Shown piece by piece: positions 43,025 through 52,968 of a stretch of DNA of 64,000 bases. Origin of the DNA: Archangium gephyra. Lineage in GTDB: Bacteria > Myxococcota > Myxococcia > Myxococcales > Myxococcaceae. Numbering within the stretch: the first letter of the stretch is position 1; each line of letters opens with the position of its first letter. The notes beneath the pieces were generated by a model. The model worked only from the letters and a program-made list of their open reading frames with translations. It did not search any database and was not told where the DNA came from. Location: contig NZ_CP011509.1 of NCBI RefSeq assembly GCF_001027285.1, positions 7,092,501-7,156,500 of the forward strand, given 5' to 3'. The position numbers were made by a program, and so were the translations under genes.

Positions 43025-44041
43025 ATGAAGCGCATTCTTCTCGTCCTGGTTGGGCTGTTCGTCCTCGCGGTGGGCGCGGTTGCCGGCACGTTCTTCTGGG
43101 CGGAGCGTGAGGTCCAACGCTCCGTGGCCCCGCCGGGCGCCGCCTCCGTTGAATTCACCGTGCCCAAGGGCACCACGGGCCGCGGCCTGGGCACCCAGCT
43201 CGCCGCCCAGGGGCTGATCCGCGACGTCCGCATCTGGCGCTGGCACCTCTACCGCCGCGGCGCCTTCGCCCCCAAGGCGGGCCGCCACATGGTGAGCCCG
43301 TCCATGACGATGGCGGAGCTGTCCACCGCGCTCGAGGGCAGCCCCATCCCCGAGGACGTCCCCTTCGTCGTCATCGAGGGCTGGCGCCTGCGTGACACCG
43401 ACGCGGCGCTCGCCACCGCGGGCCTCATCAAGCCGGGCGCCTATATCGCCGCCGCCAGCGAGCCTGGGCGCTACACCGCGGCCTTCCCGCTGCCGCGCGC
43501 CACGCTCGAGGGCTACCTCTACCCGGAGACGTACCGGGTGGTGCCCGGCTCCTTCAACGTCCAGGAGCTCATCCAGCGCCAGCTGGACACCTTCGCCGAG
43601 CGCTTCTACACGCCGCACCGCGAGGCCCTCCAGCAGAGCGGCCGCAGCCTGCACGAGGTGGTGGTGATGGCCTCGATGCTGGAGCGCGAGGAGCCGGTGC
43701 CGGCGCAGCGTCCGCTGGTGGCGGGCATCCTCTGGAAGCGCGTGGACAAGGGCTTCCCGCTGGGCGTGGACGCGACGTCGCGCTACGAGCTGGCCGAGTG
43801 GAATGATCGGGTGGCCTTCCTCAAGCGGCTGCGCGACCAGGAGGATCCGTGGAACACGCGGCACCGCAAGGGCCTGCCGCCGGGGCCCATCGGCGCGCCC
43901 ACGGTGGAGTCGCTCCAGGCCTCGCTCAAGCCCAAGCCGAGCGAGTTCTGGTACTACCTCCACGACGCCGAGCGGCGCCTGCACCCCTCGCGCAACGCCG
44001 ACGAGCACGAGGCGCTGCGCCGCAAGTACAACGTCTACTGA
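43025..44041 (+). CDS. mltG: Endolytic murein transglycosylase MltG
   Basis: This encodes 338 residues. An N-terminal membrane anchor (LLVLVGLFVLAVGAVAGTFFW) precedes a LysM-like region (about 40-115, VEFTVPKGTTGRGLGTQL). The YceG catalytic domain shows LEGYLYPETYRV and MASMLEREE, with catalytic Glu220, and later PIGAPTVESLQASLKP and FWYYLHDA. MltG cleaves nascent glycan strands in the periplasm and sets strand length. Size is normal. Followed directly by the convergent dusA gene. Confidence 0.93.
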   Translation: MKRILLVLVGLFVLAVGAVAGTFFWAEREVQRSVAPPGAASVEFTVPKGTTGRGLGTQLAAQGLIRDVRIWRWHLYRRGAFAPKAGRHMVSPSMTMAELSTALEGSPIPEDVPFVVIEGWRLRDTDAALATAGLIKPGAYIAAASEPGRYTAAFPLPRATLEGYLYPETYRVVPGSFNVQELIQRQLDTFAERFYTPHREALQQSGRSLHEVVVMASMLEREEPVPAQRPLVAGILWKRVDKGFPLGVDATSRYELAEWNDRVAFLKRLRDQEDPWNTRHRKGLPPGPIGAPTVESLQASLKPKPSEFWYYLHDAERRLHPSRNADEHEALRRKYNVY

Positions 44042-44048
44042 CGGTGGC

Positions 44049-45089
44049 TCACGCCGAGGCGGCCAGCGGGGCCGGTTCGGCGGCGGCGGGCTCGTCCAGG
44101 ACGCGATCCGGCACCTGGGCGAGCGCATCCCGGAGCACCTCCATCCCCGCTCCGGCCCGGCAGGCGCGCTCGCTCAGCACGCGCCGCCAACCCCGCGCCC
44201 CCGGCTGCCCCGCGAAGAGCCCCAGGATGTGGCGGGTGACGCGCGAGAGGTGCCCATCGCGCGACAGCAGCTCCTCCACGTACGGCATCAGCGCCTCGAC
44301 GACCTGGCGCCGGGTGGGTGCGGGGCGCTCGTCGCCGAACAGCAGACCATCCGCGAGCGCGAGCATGTACGGGTTCTGGTACGCCTCGCGGCCGATCATC
44401 ACGCCGTCTGCCCACGCCAGGTGCTCGCGCGCGGCCTCCAGGGACTTCACGCCGCCGTTGAGCACGATGGTGAGGTGCGGGAAGTCCGTCTTGAGCTGGC
44501 GGACGACCTCGTAGCGCAGCGGAGGAATCTCGCGGTTCTCCTTGGGGCTGAGCCCCTGCAACCAGGCCTTGCGCGCGTGCACGATGAAGGTGTCACAGCC
44601 CGCCCCGTGGATGGTCCGCACGAAGTGCGTCAGCAGCTCGTACGAGTCGAGGTCGTCGATGCCGAGCCGGTGCTTGACGGTGACGGGCAGACGGGTGGCG
44701 CCGCGCATGGCCTCGACACAGCGGGCCACGAGGTCGGGCTTCGCCATGAGGCACGCGCCGAACATGCCGTTCTGCACGCGATCCGAGGGGCAACCCACGT
44801 TGAGGTTCACCTCGTCATAGCCCCACTGTTCGGCGATGCGGGCGCACTCGGCGAGCTGCTCGGGATCACTGCCGCCGAGTTGCAGCGCGATGGGGTGCTC
44901 TTCCTTGGAGAAGTCGAGGTGCCGAGCCTTGTCGCCGTGGAGGATGGCGCCAATGGTGACCATCTCGGTGTACAGCCGCGTGCGCTTGGAGATGAGGCGC
45001 AGGAAGTAGCGGTCGTGGCGGTCCGTCCAGTCCATCATGGGTGCGACGGAGAGACGGTGGATCGAGCGGGCAGTCATCGGGGCATCCAT
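44049..45089 (-). CDS. dusA: tRNA-dihydrouridine synthase (DusA type)
   Basis: This encodes 346 residues from the ATG at 45087-45089; ATG at 45075-45077 (MTARSIHR) is an alternative. The TIM-barrel FMN enzyme begins [20 protein letters not shown]. It has [34 protein letters not shown] with the catalytic Cys in [14 protein letters not shown] and [15 protein letters not shown], the last being specific to DusA. It reduces uridines 20/20a in tRNA. The C-terminal tail is Ala/Pro-rich. It is convergent with mltG; the Rpn-nuclease gene upstream is on the same strand. Confidence 0.92.
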   Translation of the reverse strand: MDAPMTARSIHRLSVAPMMDWTDRHDRYFLRLISKRTRLYTEMVTIGAILHGDKARHLDFSKEEHPIALQLGGSDPEQLAECARIAEQWGYDEVNLNVGCPSDRVQNGMFGACLMAKPDLVARCVEAMRGATRLPVTVKHRLGIDDLDSYELLTHFVRTIHGAGCDTFIVHARKAWLQGLSPKENREIPPLRYEVVRQLKTDFPHLTIVLNGGVKSLEAAREHLAWADGVMIGREAYQNPYMLALADGLLFGDERPAPTRRQVVEALMPYVEELLSRDGHLSRVTRHILGLFAGQPGARGWRRVLSERACRAGAGMEVLRDALAQVPDRVLDEPAAAEPAPLAASA

Positions 45090-45127
45090 GCCGGGGTTCG
45101 GGCCTCCATGCAAGCGGGTCGGCGCCC

Positions 45128-46081
45128 TCACCCAAGGGCGTCGGAGACGCTCGTGGCGCTCACGGCCTGAACGAGCCAGCGCTGGAGCGTGCCCAGGTCC
45201 TCACAACCATCCAGGCGCTCCTGCTCCTGGGGGCCTGGCGTCAAACCCCGCTGCCGCAACACCTCCGACAACGCCGCGCGCATGGCACGCATGCCCTCCT
45301 GCCGCCCCTCCTGCTTCCCCTCCTGCTTTCCTTCCTGCCACCCCTGGGCCCTCCCTTGCTTGCTCGCCAGCGACAGGGCACCGCGCTTGTCTTGAATCGC
45401 CATGCCCGCGCGGATGTAGGCGTCCCATTCCTCTTCCGTGAAATCCGCCGCACGGGCCGCTTCCAATGCGTCGGCATACGGCCGCTCCGCCAGGACCTCC
45501 GGCACCATCTCCAGATTGTCCGCCTCCCGGAAGAAGTAGGCCCACTTCTCCACCGCCGTCACCGGTGGGCGCGAGGCGTCGTACTTGGGCAGTTCCAGGA
45601 AGACGAACTGGAGCTGCCCCAGGCCCTTCGCCCCTCTGTGCTGCTCCTGCATGCACCAGCGGCTGAGCATGGGCACATGGGGCATCTCGCGCCGGGGCCA
45701 CAGCTCGAAGTCGCAGATGGTCACGCCGATCACGTCATCCAGGTCCGGGTACTTCTGTCCCCGCTTGAGCTGGGTCGTGTAGGCCTTGGCCACGTTGTAC
45801 ACCACGCGCTTGTCGAAGCCCTCCACGTTGAGGACCTGCATCTCCACCACGTAGCGGGCACCTCGCGCGTCCACGCACTTGACGTCGACGATGGAGCGCA
45901 TCAGTTCCTGCACGACGGGCCGCTGCTCGGGAGAGAGCAACTCGACCTCCACCACTCGATGCACCTCGTCCAGTTCCAGCAGACCATTGAGCAACGCCAC
46001 CAGCAGGGGCTTGTGCTCCTCGGTACCGAAGATCTTCTTGAAGACGAAGTCGGTTTTCGGGTCCACGAACAAGGTGCGCAT
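45128..46081 (-). CDS. Rpn-family PD-(D/E)xK nuclease (transposase_31-like)
   Basis: This encodes 317 residues. The N-terminus ([20 protein letters not shown], then [12 protein letters not shown]) is the signature of recombination-promoting nucleases (PF12784). Catalytic residues look like Asp66 in [10 protein letters not shown] and Glu80/Gln82 in YVVEMQV. The domain continues with WAYFFREA. A coiled-coil-like tail holds repeated [15 protein letters not shown] units. Rpn proteins increase RecA-independent recombination and are often spread by horizontal transfer. The gene has no partner and no flanking repeats. Confidence 0.85.
   Translation of the reverse strand: MRTLFVDPKTDFVFKKIFGTEEHKPLLVALLNGLLELDEVHRVVEVELLSPEQRPVVQELMRSIVDVKCVDARGARYVVEMQVLNVEGFDKRVVYNVAKAYTTQLKRGQKYPDLDDVIGVTICDFELWPRREMPHVPMLSRWCMQEQHRGAKGLGQLQFVFLELPKYDASRPPVTAVEKWAYFFREADNLEMVPEVLAERPYADALEAARAADFTEEEWDAYIRAGMAIQDKRGALSLASKQGRAQGWQEGKQEGKQEGRQEGMRAMRAALSEVLRQRGLTPGPQEQERLDGCEDLGTLQRWLVQAVSATSVSDALG
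45294..45339 (-). repeat. 12-bp microsatellite-like repeats encoding QEGK units
   Basis: Four imperfect CCTCCTGC-based 12-base units encode QEGK/QEGR in the Rpn protein tail. Such in-frame 12-base repeats can expand or contract without shifting frame. Confidence 0.8.
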
Positions 46082-46285
46082 AGGGAGGGACTCGATGTCT
46101 CAGGTCATCTATTACCACGTGACCTCTTGAGTCAAACCCACTTCTTTTCCGAGGCATGCAATCGGAGGCTCGGTTGCTCGTACACCCTCCGGAGATCCCA
46201 CCGCCATGGCTCGTGCCTACCCTTCATCCGCAGCCCGTGCGTGGGGAGCAACCCATGCGGCGGCGGACCGTGAGGGCCTGGGCAC

Positions 46286-47437
46286 ATGAGGCACCCATCC
46301 CGTGTCTTGAAGCTCGCCCTGGCCTTCAGCCTCGTGCTGCACCTGGTGCTGCTGTGGTGGTGGCAGCGCATCCCGACGCCTCCGGCGCGACCCTCCGCCT
46401 CCTCGCACTCCACCCAGGGCCCGGTGGAGGTGCTCGTCGTCGACCTCTCCCCTGCCCGTCCCGCCCCCCCACCACCACCACCCGCCCCGGCCACGCCTCG
46501 CCAGGGTCCGGAAACGCGCCAGTCCCAGGCGGGACGCAAGGGCGACAGGTCCCGCACGGCCCCACCCGCCGCGGACACACCGCCAGCGCCCGCCCCCCTG
46601 GCCAGTGACGTGCCCCGAGCCGAGCCGGGCCCGGAGAAGCCCTCGCTCCTGCCGAGCGCCGATACGTTGGCGCTCCAGTCCGGTGGAGACTTTCCCGTGC
46701 CGCCACCCGAGCCGGGGCCTCCGGGCACCCGCCTTCGAGCCCCCGCGCGCCCCGCCTCCCCCCAGGAGCTCGCCACCGAGACGGCGCGCGACACCATCGC
46801 CCGGCGGCGTGTCGAGAGCGGCCTGACGCACTCGTACTTCGGTGACCTGGGCAAGGCGCTCGTGCGGCGCTTCCGCCAGAGTCATGCGGAGGTGGAGCGC
46901 GGACAGACGACAAAGGAGAAGGTGGCCCAGAAGGCGCGCGACGTGGGCAGCGTCCTCTCCCGCTCCGGCGAGATGGAGGATCCGATGAAACACCCCCGCC
47001 GGGTCGATCCGCTCGCGGCCGGTCCGGCCTCCCACCCGATGCTGGAGGATGCCCAGAAGCGGCTGGCCTACTCGCTGCCCAACAAGTGGACGCACAGCGA
47101 GGGCGTGACGGTGGTGCGTCTCACCCAGGGCGCCGACGGGAAGGTCCTCTCCGTGGAGCTCCTCGCGCCCTCGGGCAATGGGGAATTGGATCAGGCCGCC
47201 GTGACGGCCGTGAAGGAGCTGGGCGAGGAGCTGACCTCCCTTCCACCGGAGGTCCTCATGGGCCGCGACTCGGTGGTGAGCGAGTGGAAGTTCGAGCTGC
47301 TGCGCACCGTGGGAGGCCCGGCGGCCAACGGCGTGGGCATCGTGGGAACGTTCGACCCCGTCACCGGTGTCGAGGACGCGCTGCCCACCTTCGCCGCCAG
47401 GAGCCAGGTGCGTGTCACACTGGTGGCGTATTACTGA
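46286..47437 (+). CDS. TonB-like energy-transducer protein
   Basis: This encodes 383 residues. A single N-terminal membrane anchor (LKLALAFSLVLHLVLLWWW) precedes a Pro-rich periplasmic spacer (PPPPPPAPATPRQ). A folded C-terminal domain (about 240-383) starts MLEDAQKRLAYSLPNKW and runs through VVRLTQGADGKVLSVELLAPSG in the beta-alpha-beta TonB_C pattern. It would link inner-membrane proton energy to outer-membrane transporters or machines, but no ExbB/ExbD gene is in the window. A myxobacterial gliding-type or secretion-linked TonB-like role is possible. The MMPL gene follows on the same strand. Confidence 0.8.
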   Translation: MRHPSRVLKLALAFSLVLHLVLLWWWQRIPTPPARPSASSHSTQGPVEVLVVDLSPARPAPPPPPPAPATPRQGPETRQSQAGRKGDRSRTAPPAADTPPAPAPLASDVPRAEPGPEKPSLLPSADTLALQSGGDFPVPPPEPGPPGTRLRAPARPASPQELATETARDTIARRRVESGLTHSYFGDLGKALVRRFRQSHAEVERGQTTKEKVAQKARDVGSVLSRSGEMEDPMKHPRRVDPLAAGPASHPMLEDAQKRLAYSLPNKWTHSEGVTVVRLTQGADGKVLSVELLAPSGNGELDQAAVTAVKELGEELTSLPPEVLMGRDSVVSEWKFELLRTVGGPAANGVGIVGTFDPVTGVEDALPTFAARSQVRVTLVAYY

Positions 47438-47551
47438 GAACCCTGCTGCACAGCGCTCCGCTACAAATTGTTTCGGGGCGCTCGCGACGCTTGGGCTCGC
47501 CCCGCATTCATGAGACACACGCGGGCGGATGCCGGGGGGTTGTGAGGGTCC

Positions 47552-50023
47552 TTGGACGTGCGTCTGGATTTCAACAGAGGAATGGAGCGCTTCACCCGGC
47601 TGTCGTACCGGCGGCCCGGGCTCGTGCTCGCGTGGGTGGTGGCGGCGGCGCTGCTGTCGGGCGTGCTCGCCTCGCGGCTCGTCTTCCGCGGCTCCTTCGT
47701 GGAGCTGCTCCCGGCCCACACCCAGGAAGTGCGCGAGCTGGAGGCCGTGTCCCAGAAGGCCGGCGGTGACGGCTACCTCGTGCTGCGGGCCCGTGGTGGC
47801 AGCCCGGAGACGCTGCGCCGTTTCGCTCACGCGCTGGCGCCGAAGCTGGAAGCCCTGGACGAGGTCCGCTACGTCGAGTTCCACTACGACACGCGCTTCT
47901 TCGAGGAGCGCGCCCTGCTCCTGCTTCCCGCGGAGCAGCTGCGGGCCCTGCGCACGGATCTCGAGGCCATTCTCCGGGCGGAGAAACGCGCCGCCCTGCC
48001 CCTGCTCGTGGAGCCCGAGGACGCGACCCCGCCGCCCTCGCTCGAGGAGCTCGCCCGCCGCTACGCGCCCCGTGCCGCCGCCGTGCGCGAGTACCTGAGC
48101 CCCGCGGACGGCAGCGAGCTGTACCTCTTCGTGAAGCCCTCGGGCGTCGCCGCGGATCTCCCCTTCGCCCAGCGCCTGGTGACGCGGGTGCGGGAGACGA
48201 GCACCGAGGTGGCGCGAGACTTCCCCGGGGTGGAGACGGACGCCACGGGCGCGCACGTGCTGCGGCTCGAGGAGGACAAGAGGATGCGCGCGGATCTCAC
48301 GCGCGCCTCCATGCTCTCGTGCGCCATCGCGGCGCTCATCGTCGTGCTGTCCTGCCGGCGGCTCTCCTCGCTCCTGGTGGTGGGCGCGCCCGTGGGCGTG
48401 GGACTGCTCGTCACCTTCGCGCTGGCGCAGCAGAGCATCGGCTACCTCAACATCATCACCGGCTTCCTCGTGGCCATCCTCATCGGGCTGGGCATCGAGT
48501 ACGGCCTCCACCTGGCCATGCGCTATGGCGAGGAGCGCCGCCAGCACCCCGCCGCGGAGGCGCTCGTCGAGGCCGTGCTGGGCACGTGGAAGGGCGCGCT
48601 GACGTCGGCCTGCACCAACGCCGCGGCCTTCGCCGCGCTCACGCTCGCGCAGTTCCAGGCCTTCGCCCAGTTCGGGTGGATCGCCGCCGCCGGCGTGATG
48701 TTCACCGTGCTGGCCACGTACCTGAGCGGCCCCGCGCTCATCGCCCTGACGGAGCGGCTGCGGCCCGGACGCGCGGAGCTGCCGCTGCCGGCCCGGCCCC
48801 GCCGCGAGGCCCCGCACCTGTCCCGCGCCGTGCTGGTGAGCATCGTCGTGGGCGTGTGCGCGCTGGCCGCCTGGTCCGCCACGGTGGTGGGCTCCATCGG
48901 CTTCGAGCCCGACATGCGCAAGCTGCGCGGGGAGTTCGCCGCCACCCGTCTGGATGATCACATCATCGCCCAGCTGGGACGGCGCCACTCGCCCACCATC
49001 TTCCTCGCCGAGGACGTGTCGCGGGCGGGCCAGCTCGCGGCCGCCCTGCGGGAGCTGGAGGCCCGCCATGGCGCCGAGCGCACCTTCACGGAGGTGGTAT
49101 CGCTCAGTGACTTCCTGCCGCGCACAGGCGAGGACGTGGAGGCGGAGCGCGCCGCGCTGCGCGCGTTCCTCGAGCGCATTCCCGCCAGTGCCTGGGACTC
49201 GGAGCGGGTGGGCCCCGCGCTGCGCCGCCTGGAGTCCCTGCTGAATGCCCGGCCCTACGGCGTGGAGGAGCTGCCCGCCGAGGTGCGCCGCCGCTTCACC
49301 GCGTTGGATGGACAGGGCACCTTCGTGCTCGCCTTCAAGCGGGAGTCGCTCTCCGACACGGACGCGCTGCACCGCTTCGGCGTCCAGATGGACGAGCTGC
49401 GCGAGGTGGCCCGGGCCCGGGGCCTGGCGGTGCAGGTGCTCGACCCCAACCTCATCGCCTACCGCATCTTCGAGCTGGTGAGGATGGATGGCCCCTGGCT
49501 GCTGCTGGCCGCCGCGCTCGCGGTGTTCGCGATGATGGCGCTGAGCCTGCGCAGCCTGCGCCGGGCGGCGCTGGTGGCCGGGCCGCTGTACCTCGGGCTC
49601 GCGTGCCTGCCGGCGGCGATGCACCTGTACGGGCTCAAGCTCAACTTCATCAACGCGGTGGTGCTGCCCAACCTGCTGGCCATCGCCGTGGATAACGCGG
49701 TGCATCTCTACCACCGCTACCGCGAGGAGGGGCCGGGCTCACTGCCCCACGTGGTGCGCACCACGGGCGTCGCGGCGGTGGTCGCCACGCTGTCCAATGC
49801 CGCGGGCTACGGAGCGCTGCTCACGGCGCGCCACCCGGGACTGCGCTCCATCGGGGAGATCGCCCTGCTGGGGGTTGTCTGCGCCTCGCTGGGCACGACG
49901 GTGCTGTTCCCCGCCGTGCTCGCGTTGCTCGAGCGCCGCGCACCGGGCCTCCCGGAGCAGGAGGAGCCCCTGCCCCTTCCGCTCCAGGCGGAATCGGACG
50001 AGGAGCCCCGGCACTCGGCATGA
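47552..50023 (+). CDS. MMPL/RND-family exporter
   Basis: This encodes 823 residues starting TTG (MDVRLDFNRG); GTG at 47558 or ATG at 47582 are alternatives. It has two similar halves, each with one helix, an exported domain and five helices. The first half contains LVLAWVVAAALLSGVLASRL and LLVTFALAQQSIGYLNIITGFLV split by GLGIEYGLHLAMRY; the second contains LLLAAALAVFAMMALSLRSL and ANLLAIAVDNAVHLYHRYREE. MMPL members of this form (HpnN-like) export hopanoids or complex lipids to the outer membrane. Its substrate is unknown. Spacing of 114 bases from the tonB-like gene. Confidence 0.85.
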   Translation: MDVRLDFNRGMERFTRLSYRRPGLVLAWVVAAALLSGVLASRLVFRGSFVELLPAHTQEVRELEAVSQKAGGDGYLVLRARGGSPETLRRFAHALAPKLEALDEVRYVEFHYDTRFFEERALLLLPAEQLRALRTDLEAILRAEKRAALPLLVEPEDATPPPSLEELARRYAPRAAAVREYLSPADGSELYLFVKPSGVAADLPFAQRLVTRVRETSTEVARDFPGVETDATGAHVLRLEEDKRMRADLTRASMLSCAIAALIVVLSCRRLSSLLVVGAPVGVGLLVTFALAQQSIGYLNIITGFLVAILIGLGIEYGLHLAMRYGEERRQHPAAEALVEAVLGTWKGALTSACTNAAAFAALTLAQFQAFAQFGWIAAAGVMFTVLATYLSGPALIALTERLRPGRAELPLPARPRREAPHLSRAVLVSIVVGVCALAAWSATVVGSIGFEPDMRKLRGEFAATRLDDHIIAQLGRRHSPTIFLAEDVSRAGQLAAALRELEARHGAERTFTEVVSLSDFLPRTGEDVEAERAALRAFLERIPASAWDSERVGPALRRLESLLNARPYGVEELPAEVRRRFTALDGQGTFVLAFKRESLSDTDALHRFGVQMDELREVARARGLAVQVLDPNLIAYRIFELVRMDGPWLLLAAALAVFAMMALSLRSLRRAALVAGPLYLGLACLPAAMHLYGLKLNFINAVVLPNLLAIAVDNAVHLYHRYREEGPGSLPHVVRTTGVAAVVATLSNAAGYGALLTARHPGLRSIGEIALLGVVCASLGTTVLFPAVLALLERRAPGLPEQEEPLPLPLQAESDEEPRHSA

Positions 50024-50123
50024 GTGGAGCCCCCGGTACGGGCTCACCCGGGTCCCAAGGGACACAGGATCCGTCAAGCCATCTCTGAAATCCCTGACTT
50101 GACGGCATGCGGCTTCCTGTTGG

Positions 50124-50144
50124 AAAGGATTCTTTCAGTCCTTT
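50124..50144 (+). promoter_or_regulatory. Inverted repeat in front of the beta-propeller cytochrome gene
   Basis: AAAGGA (50124-50129) and TCCTTT (50139-50144) form a perfect dyad with a 9-base spacer in a locally AT-rich stretch; the TTGACG at 50099 could be a -35. Its end is 14 bases before the start codon. No clear -10 can be assigned. Confidence 0.35.
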
Positions 50145-50158
50145 TGTATGGAGCCATC

Positions 50159-52951
50159 ATGGAAGCCCGCCGTCAGGCATCTCGCTGGAATCGTCTGAGA
50201 GCAGCCCTCGTCGCGCTGCTGCTCGTGGGAGCGGTGGCGGGTCACGAGGCGTCCGCGTCTTCGTTCACCCTCTTCGAGAGTGGACAGGTCCGCCCGCTCG
50301 CGCTGTCGCCGAATGGCAGGTTCCTCTACGCCGTCAACACCCCGGACAACCGCCTGGAGATCTTCCTGGTGACGGCGGGCACGCTCTCCCACGTCTCCTC
50401 GGTGCCCGTGGGGCTCGAGCCCGTCGCGGTGGCGGCGCGGAGCGACGACGAGGTCTGGGTCGTCAATCACCTGTCCGACAGCGTGAGCATCGTGCGCCAC
50501 AACGTGTACGGGCGCGCTGGCGCCGTGGTGCGCACGCTGCTCGTCGGTGACGAGCCGCGCGACATCGTCTTCGCGGGAACGGGGAAGAACCGCGCCTTCA
50601 TCACGGCCGCCCACCGCGGGCAGAACGTCCCCTTCGATCCGCAGTTCACCACGCCGGGCGTGGGCCGCGCAGACGTCTGGGTCTTCGATTCCAACAACCT
50701 GGGCACCTCGCTGGCCGGCAACCCGCTGAAGATCATCACCCTCTTCAGCGACACCCCGCGCGCGCTCGCGGCGACGCCGGATGGCTCACGCGTCTACGCG
50801 GCGGCGTTCCACTCCGGAAACCGCTCCACCGTGGTGCATGAGATCCTCGTGCCCAACGGGGGCGAGGCGGCCGGCGGCGTGCCGGGGCCGAACGTCAACG
50901 CCGAGGGCAAACCGGCGCCCGAGGTCTCGGTGATCGTCCGGTTCAACGGCCAGGACTGGGTGGACTCGCTGGGCCGTTCGTGGACGGACAAGGTGAAATT
51001 CTCCCTGCCGGACAAGGACGTGTTCGTCATCGACGCCAACGCCAACCCGCCGGCGCAGCTCTCCGGCACGGCCGGCTTCTACTCCGGCGTGGGCACCATC
51101 CTGTTCAACATGGCCGTCAACCCGGTGAACGGGAAGGTGTACGTCAGCAACACCGAGGCCCGGAATGATCTGCGTTTCGAGGGACCGGGCACCTTCGCCG
51201 GGCAGACCCTGCGCGGGCACCTGCACGAGAGCCGGATCTCCGTGCTGAGCTCCACGGGCGTGGCCCCGCGGCACCTCAACAAGCACATCAACTACTCCGC
51301 CTGCTGCGCGGCCACCCCCAACGCGGAGAACGAGAAGAGCCTCGCGCAGCCGCTCGGCATGGCGGTGAGCTCCAACGGCACCACGCTGTACGTGGCCGCG
51401 TTCGGCTCCTCGAAGATCGGCGTCTACTCCACCGCGGCGCTCGAGGCCGACACCTTCGTGCCGAGCACCACGCACCAGATTCCCCTGACGGGGGGCGGCC
51501 CCACCGGCATGGTGCTGGATGAGAGCTGCGGGCACATGTACGTGCTGACGCGCTTCGACAACGGCATCTCCGTCGTCAACACCGTCACGCGCCAGGAAGT
51601 GGCCCACCACCGGATGCACAACCCCGAGCCGGCGAACGTGGTGGCGGGACGCCCGTTCCTCTACGACGCGAGGAAGAGCTCCAGCCATGGTGACTCGTCC
51701 TGCGCGAGCTGCCACATCTTCGGCGACTTCGACAGCACGGTGTGGGACCTCGGCAACCCGGATGGCACCTACAAGACCAGCCCGAACCCCATCGTCCAGG
51801 TGCCGCTCGAGTTCGGGGACGATCCCACCTTCGGCCAGGATCCCAACTTCCACCCGATGAAGGGGCCGTTCTCCACCCAGAGCCTGCGCGGAATGGCGAA
51901 CCATGGTGCCATGCACTGGCGCGGGGACCGCAACGGCGGCTACACCGCGCCGACCGCCCAGCCGGACAGCGGGGCCTTCGACGAGGCCGCGGCGTTCAAG
52001 CAGTTCAACCCGGCGTTCATGGACCTGCTCGGCAGGAATGCACAGCTCACCCCCGCGGAGATGCAGCAGTTCACCGACTTCATCCTCCAGGTGACCTACC
52101 CGCCCAACCCGGTCCGCAACCTCGACAACACGCTCACGCCGGCGCAGCAGGCGGGACGGGACTTCTACTTCAACACCACGAGCTTCTTCCACGGCTCGTG
52201 CAACTCCTGCCACCGGCTGGATCCCAACGCCAACCCCAGTGCGGGCGTGGCCAAGGGCTTCTTCGGCACGGAGGGCCTCTCGGCCTTCGTGGGGACGGCG
52301 CTCTTCCCCAAGACGCCGCACCTGCGCAACCTGTACCAGAAGGTCGGCATGTTCGGCGTGGGCTACGACTTCGGCCTCCTGCCGGCCGATCCCTTCATGG
52401 GAGATCAGATCCGCGGCTTCGGATTCAACAGCGACGGCTCCATCGACACGCTGTTCCGCTTCAACAGCAGCTTCGACGTCCACCCGATCTTCAACTCGGT
52501 GGGCATCCCGGACACGCCCGAGGGCCACCAGGCCAAGCTGGACATGGAGCAGTTCCTGCTGGCCTTCGACACCAACCTGGCGCCCATCGTCGGCCAGCAG
52601 GTGACCCTCACGGCCACCAACCATTCCGTGGTGGGCCCGCGGATCGATCTGCTGGTGGCGCGCGCGAACGCCGGCGAGTGTGACCTGGTGGCCCAGGGCC
52701 GGGTCGCCCAGACCGCGGTGGGCTTCTTCTACCAGGGGGGCCACTTCAAGGCCGACCGGCAGTCCAGGCCGCAGCAGACGGACGCGGCCCTGCGCCAGCA
52801 TGTGGCCACGGGCGGCGGGGCGCTGACCTACACCTGCACGCCTCCGGGCTCGGGCCAGCGCATCGGCATCGATCGCGATCTGGACGGCTTCCTCGACGGC
52901 GACGAGCGGGCGGCGGGAAGCAACCCGGCGGATCCCCTCAGCACCCCCTGA
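50159..52951 (+). CDS. Exported beta-propeller protein with two c-type haem motifs
   Basis: This encodes 930 residues from the ATG at 50159 with signal peptide LRAALVALLLVGAVAG. A YVTN-type beta-propeller follows (about 35-470: RPLALSPNGRFLYAVNT, RALAATPDGSRVYAAAFH, GMAVSSNGTTLYVAAFGSSKIG). Two haem c motifs come next, CASCH at about 519-523 and CNSCH at about 681-685, in a region resembling bacterial cytochrome c peroxidase pairs (PHLRNLYQKVGMFGVGYDF). The C-terminus has DRDLDGFLDGDE, a dockerin/EF-hand-like calcium motif. It is expected in the periplasm or outside the cell. The kinase gene starts 17 bases later. Confidence 0.8.
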   Translation: MEARRQASRWNRLRAALVALLLVGAVAGHEASASSFTLFESGQVRPLALSPNGRFLYAVNTPDNRLEIFLVTAGTLSHVSSVPVGLEPVAVAARSDDEVWVVNHLSDSVSIVRHNVYGRAGAVVRTLLVGDEPRDIVFAGTGKNRAFITAAHRGQNVPFDPQFTTPGVGRADVWVFDSNNLGTSLAGNPLKIITLFSDTPRALAATPDGSRVYAAAFHSGNRSTVVHEILVPNGGEAAGGVPGPNVNAEGKPAPEVSVIVRFNGQDWVDSLGRSWTDKVKFSLPDKDVFVIDANANPPAQLSGTAGFYSGVGTILFNMAVNPVNGKVYVSNTEARNDLRFEGPGTFAGQTLRGHLHESRISVLSSTGVAPRHLNKHINYSACCAATPNAENEKSLAQPLGMAVSSNGTTLYVAAFGSSKIGVYSTAALEADTFVPSTTHQIPLTGGGPTGMVLDESCGHMYVLTRFDNGISVVNTVTRQEVAHHRMHNPEPANVVAGRPFLYDARKSSSHGDSSCASCHIFGDFDSTVWDLGNPDGTYKTSPNPIVQVPLEFGDDPTFGQDPNFHPMKGPFSTQSLRGMANHGAMHWRGDRNGGYTAPTAQPDSGAFDEAAAFKQFNPAFMDLLGRNAQLTPAEMQQFTDFILQVTYPPNPVRNLDNTLTPAQQAGRDFYFNTTSFFHGSCNSCHRLDPNANPSAGVAKGFFGTEGLSAFVGTALFPKTPHLRNLYQKVGMFGVGYDFGLLPADPFMGDQIRGFGFNSDGSIDTLFRFNSSFDVHPIFNSVGIPDTPEGHQAKLDMEQFLLAFDTNLAPIVGQQVTLTATNHSVVGPRIDLLVARANAGECDLVAQGRVAQTAVGFFYQGGHFKADRQSRPQQTDAALRQHVATGGGALTYTCTPPGSGQRIGIDRDLDGFLDGDERAAGSNPADPLSTP

Positions 52952-52968
52952 GCAGGCCGAGCACCCCC

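Noticed and set aside
46217-49714. A 1165-codon open frame on the minus strand opposite the tonB-like and MMPL genes
   Set aside because: It is antisense to two well-recognised proteins. Long antisense frames are expected at about 70% GC, and the translation is low-complexity His/Arg/Gly/Gln.
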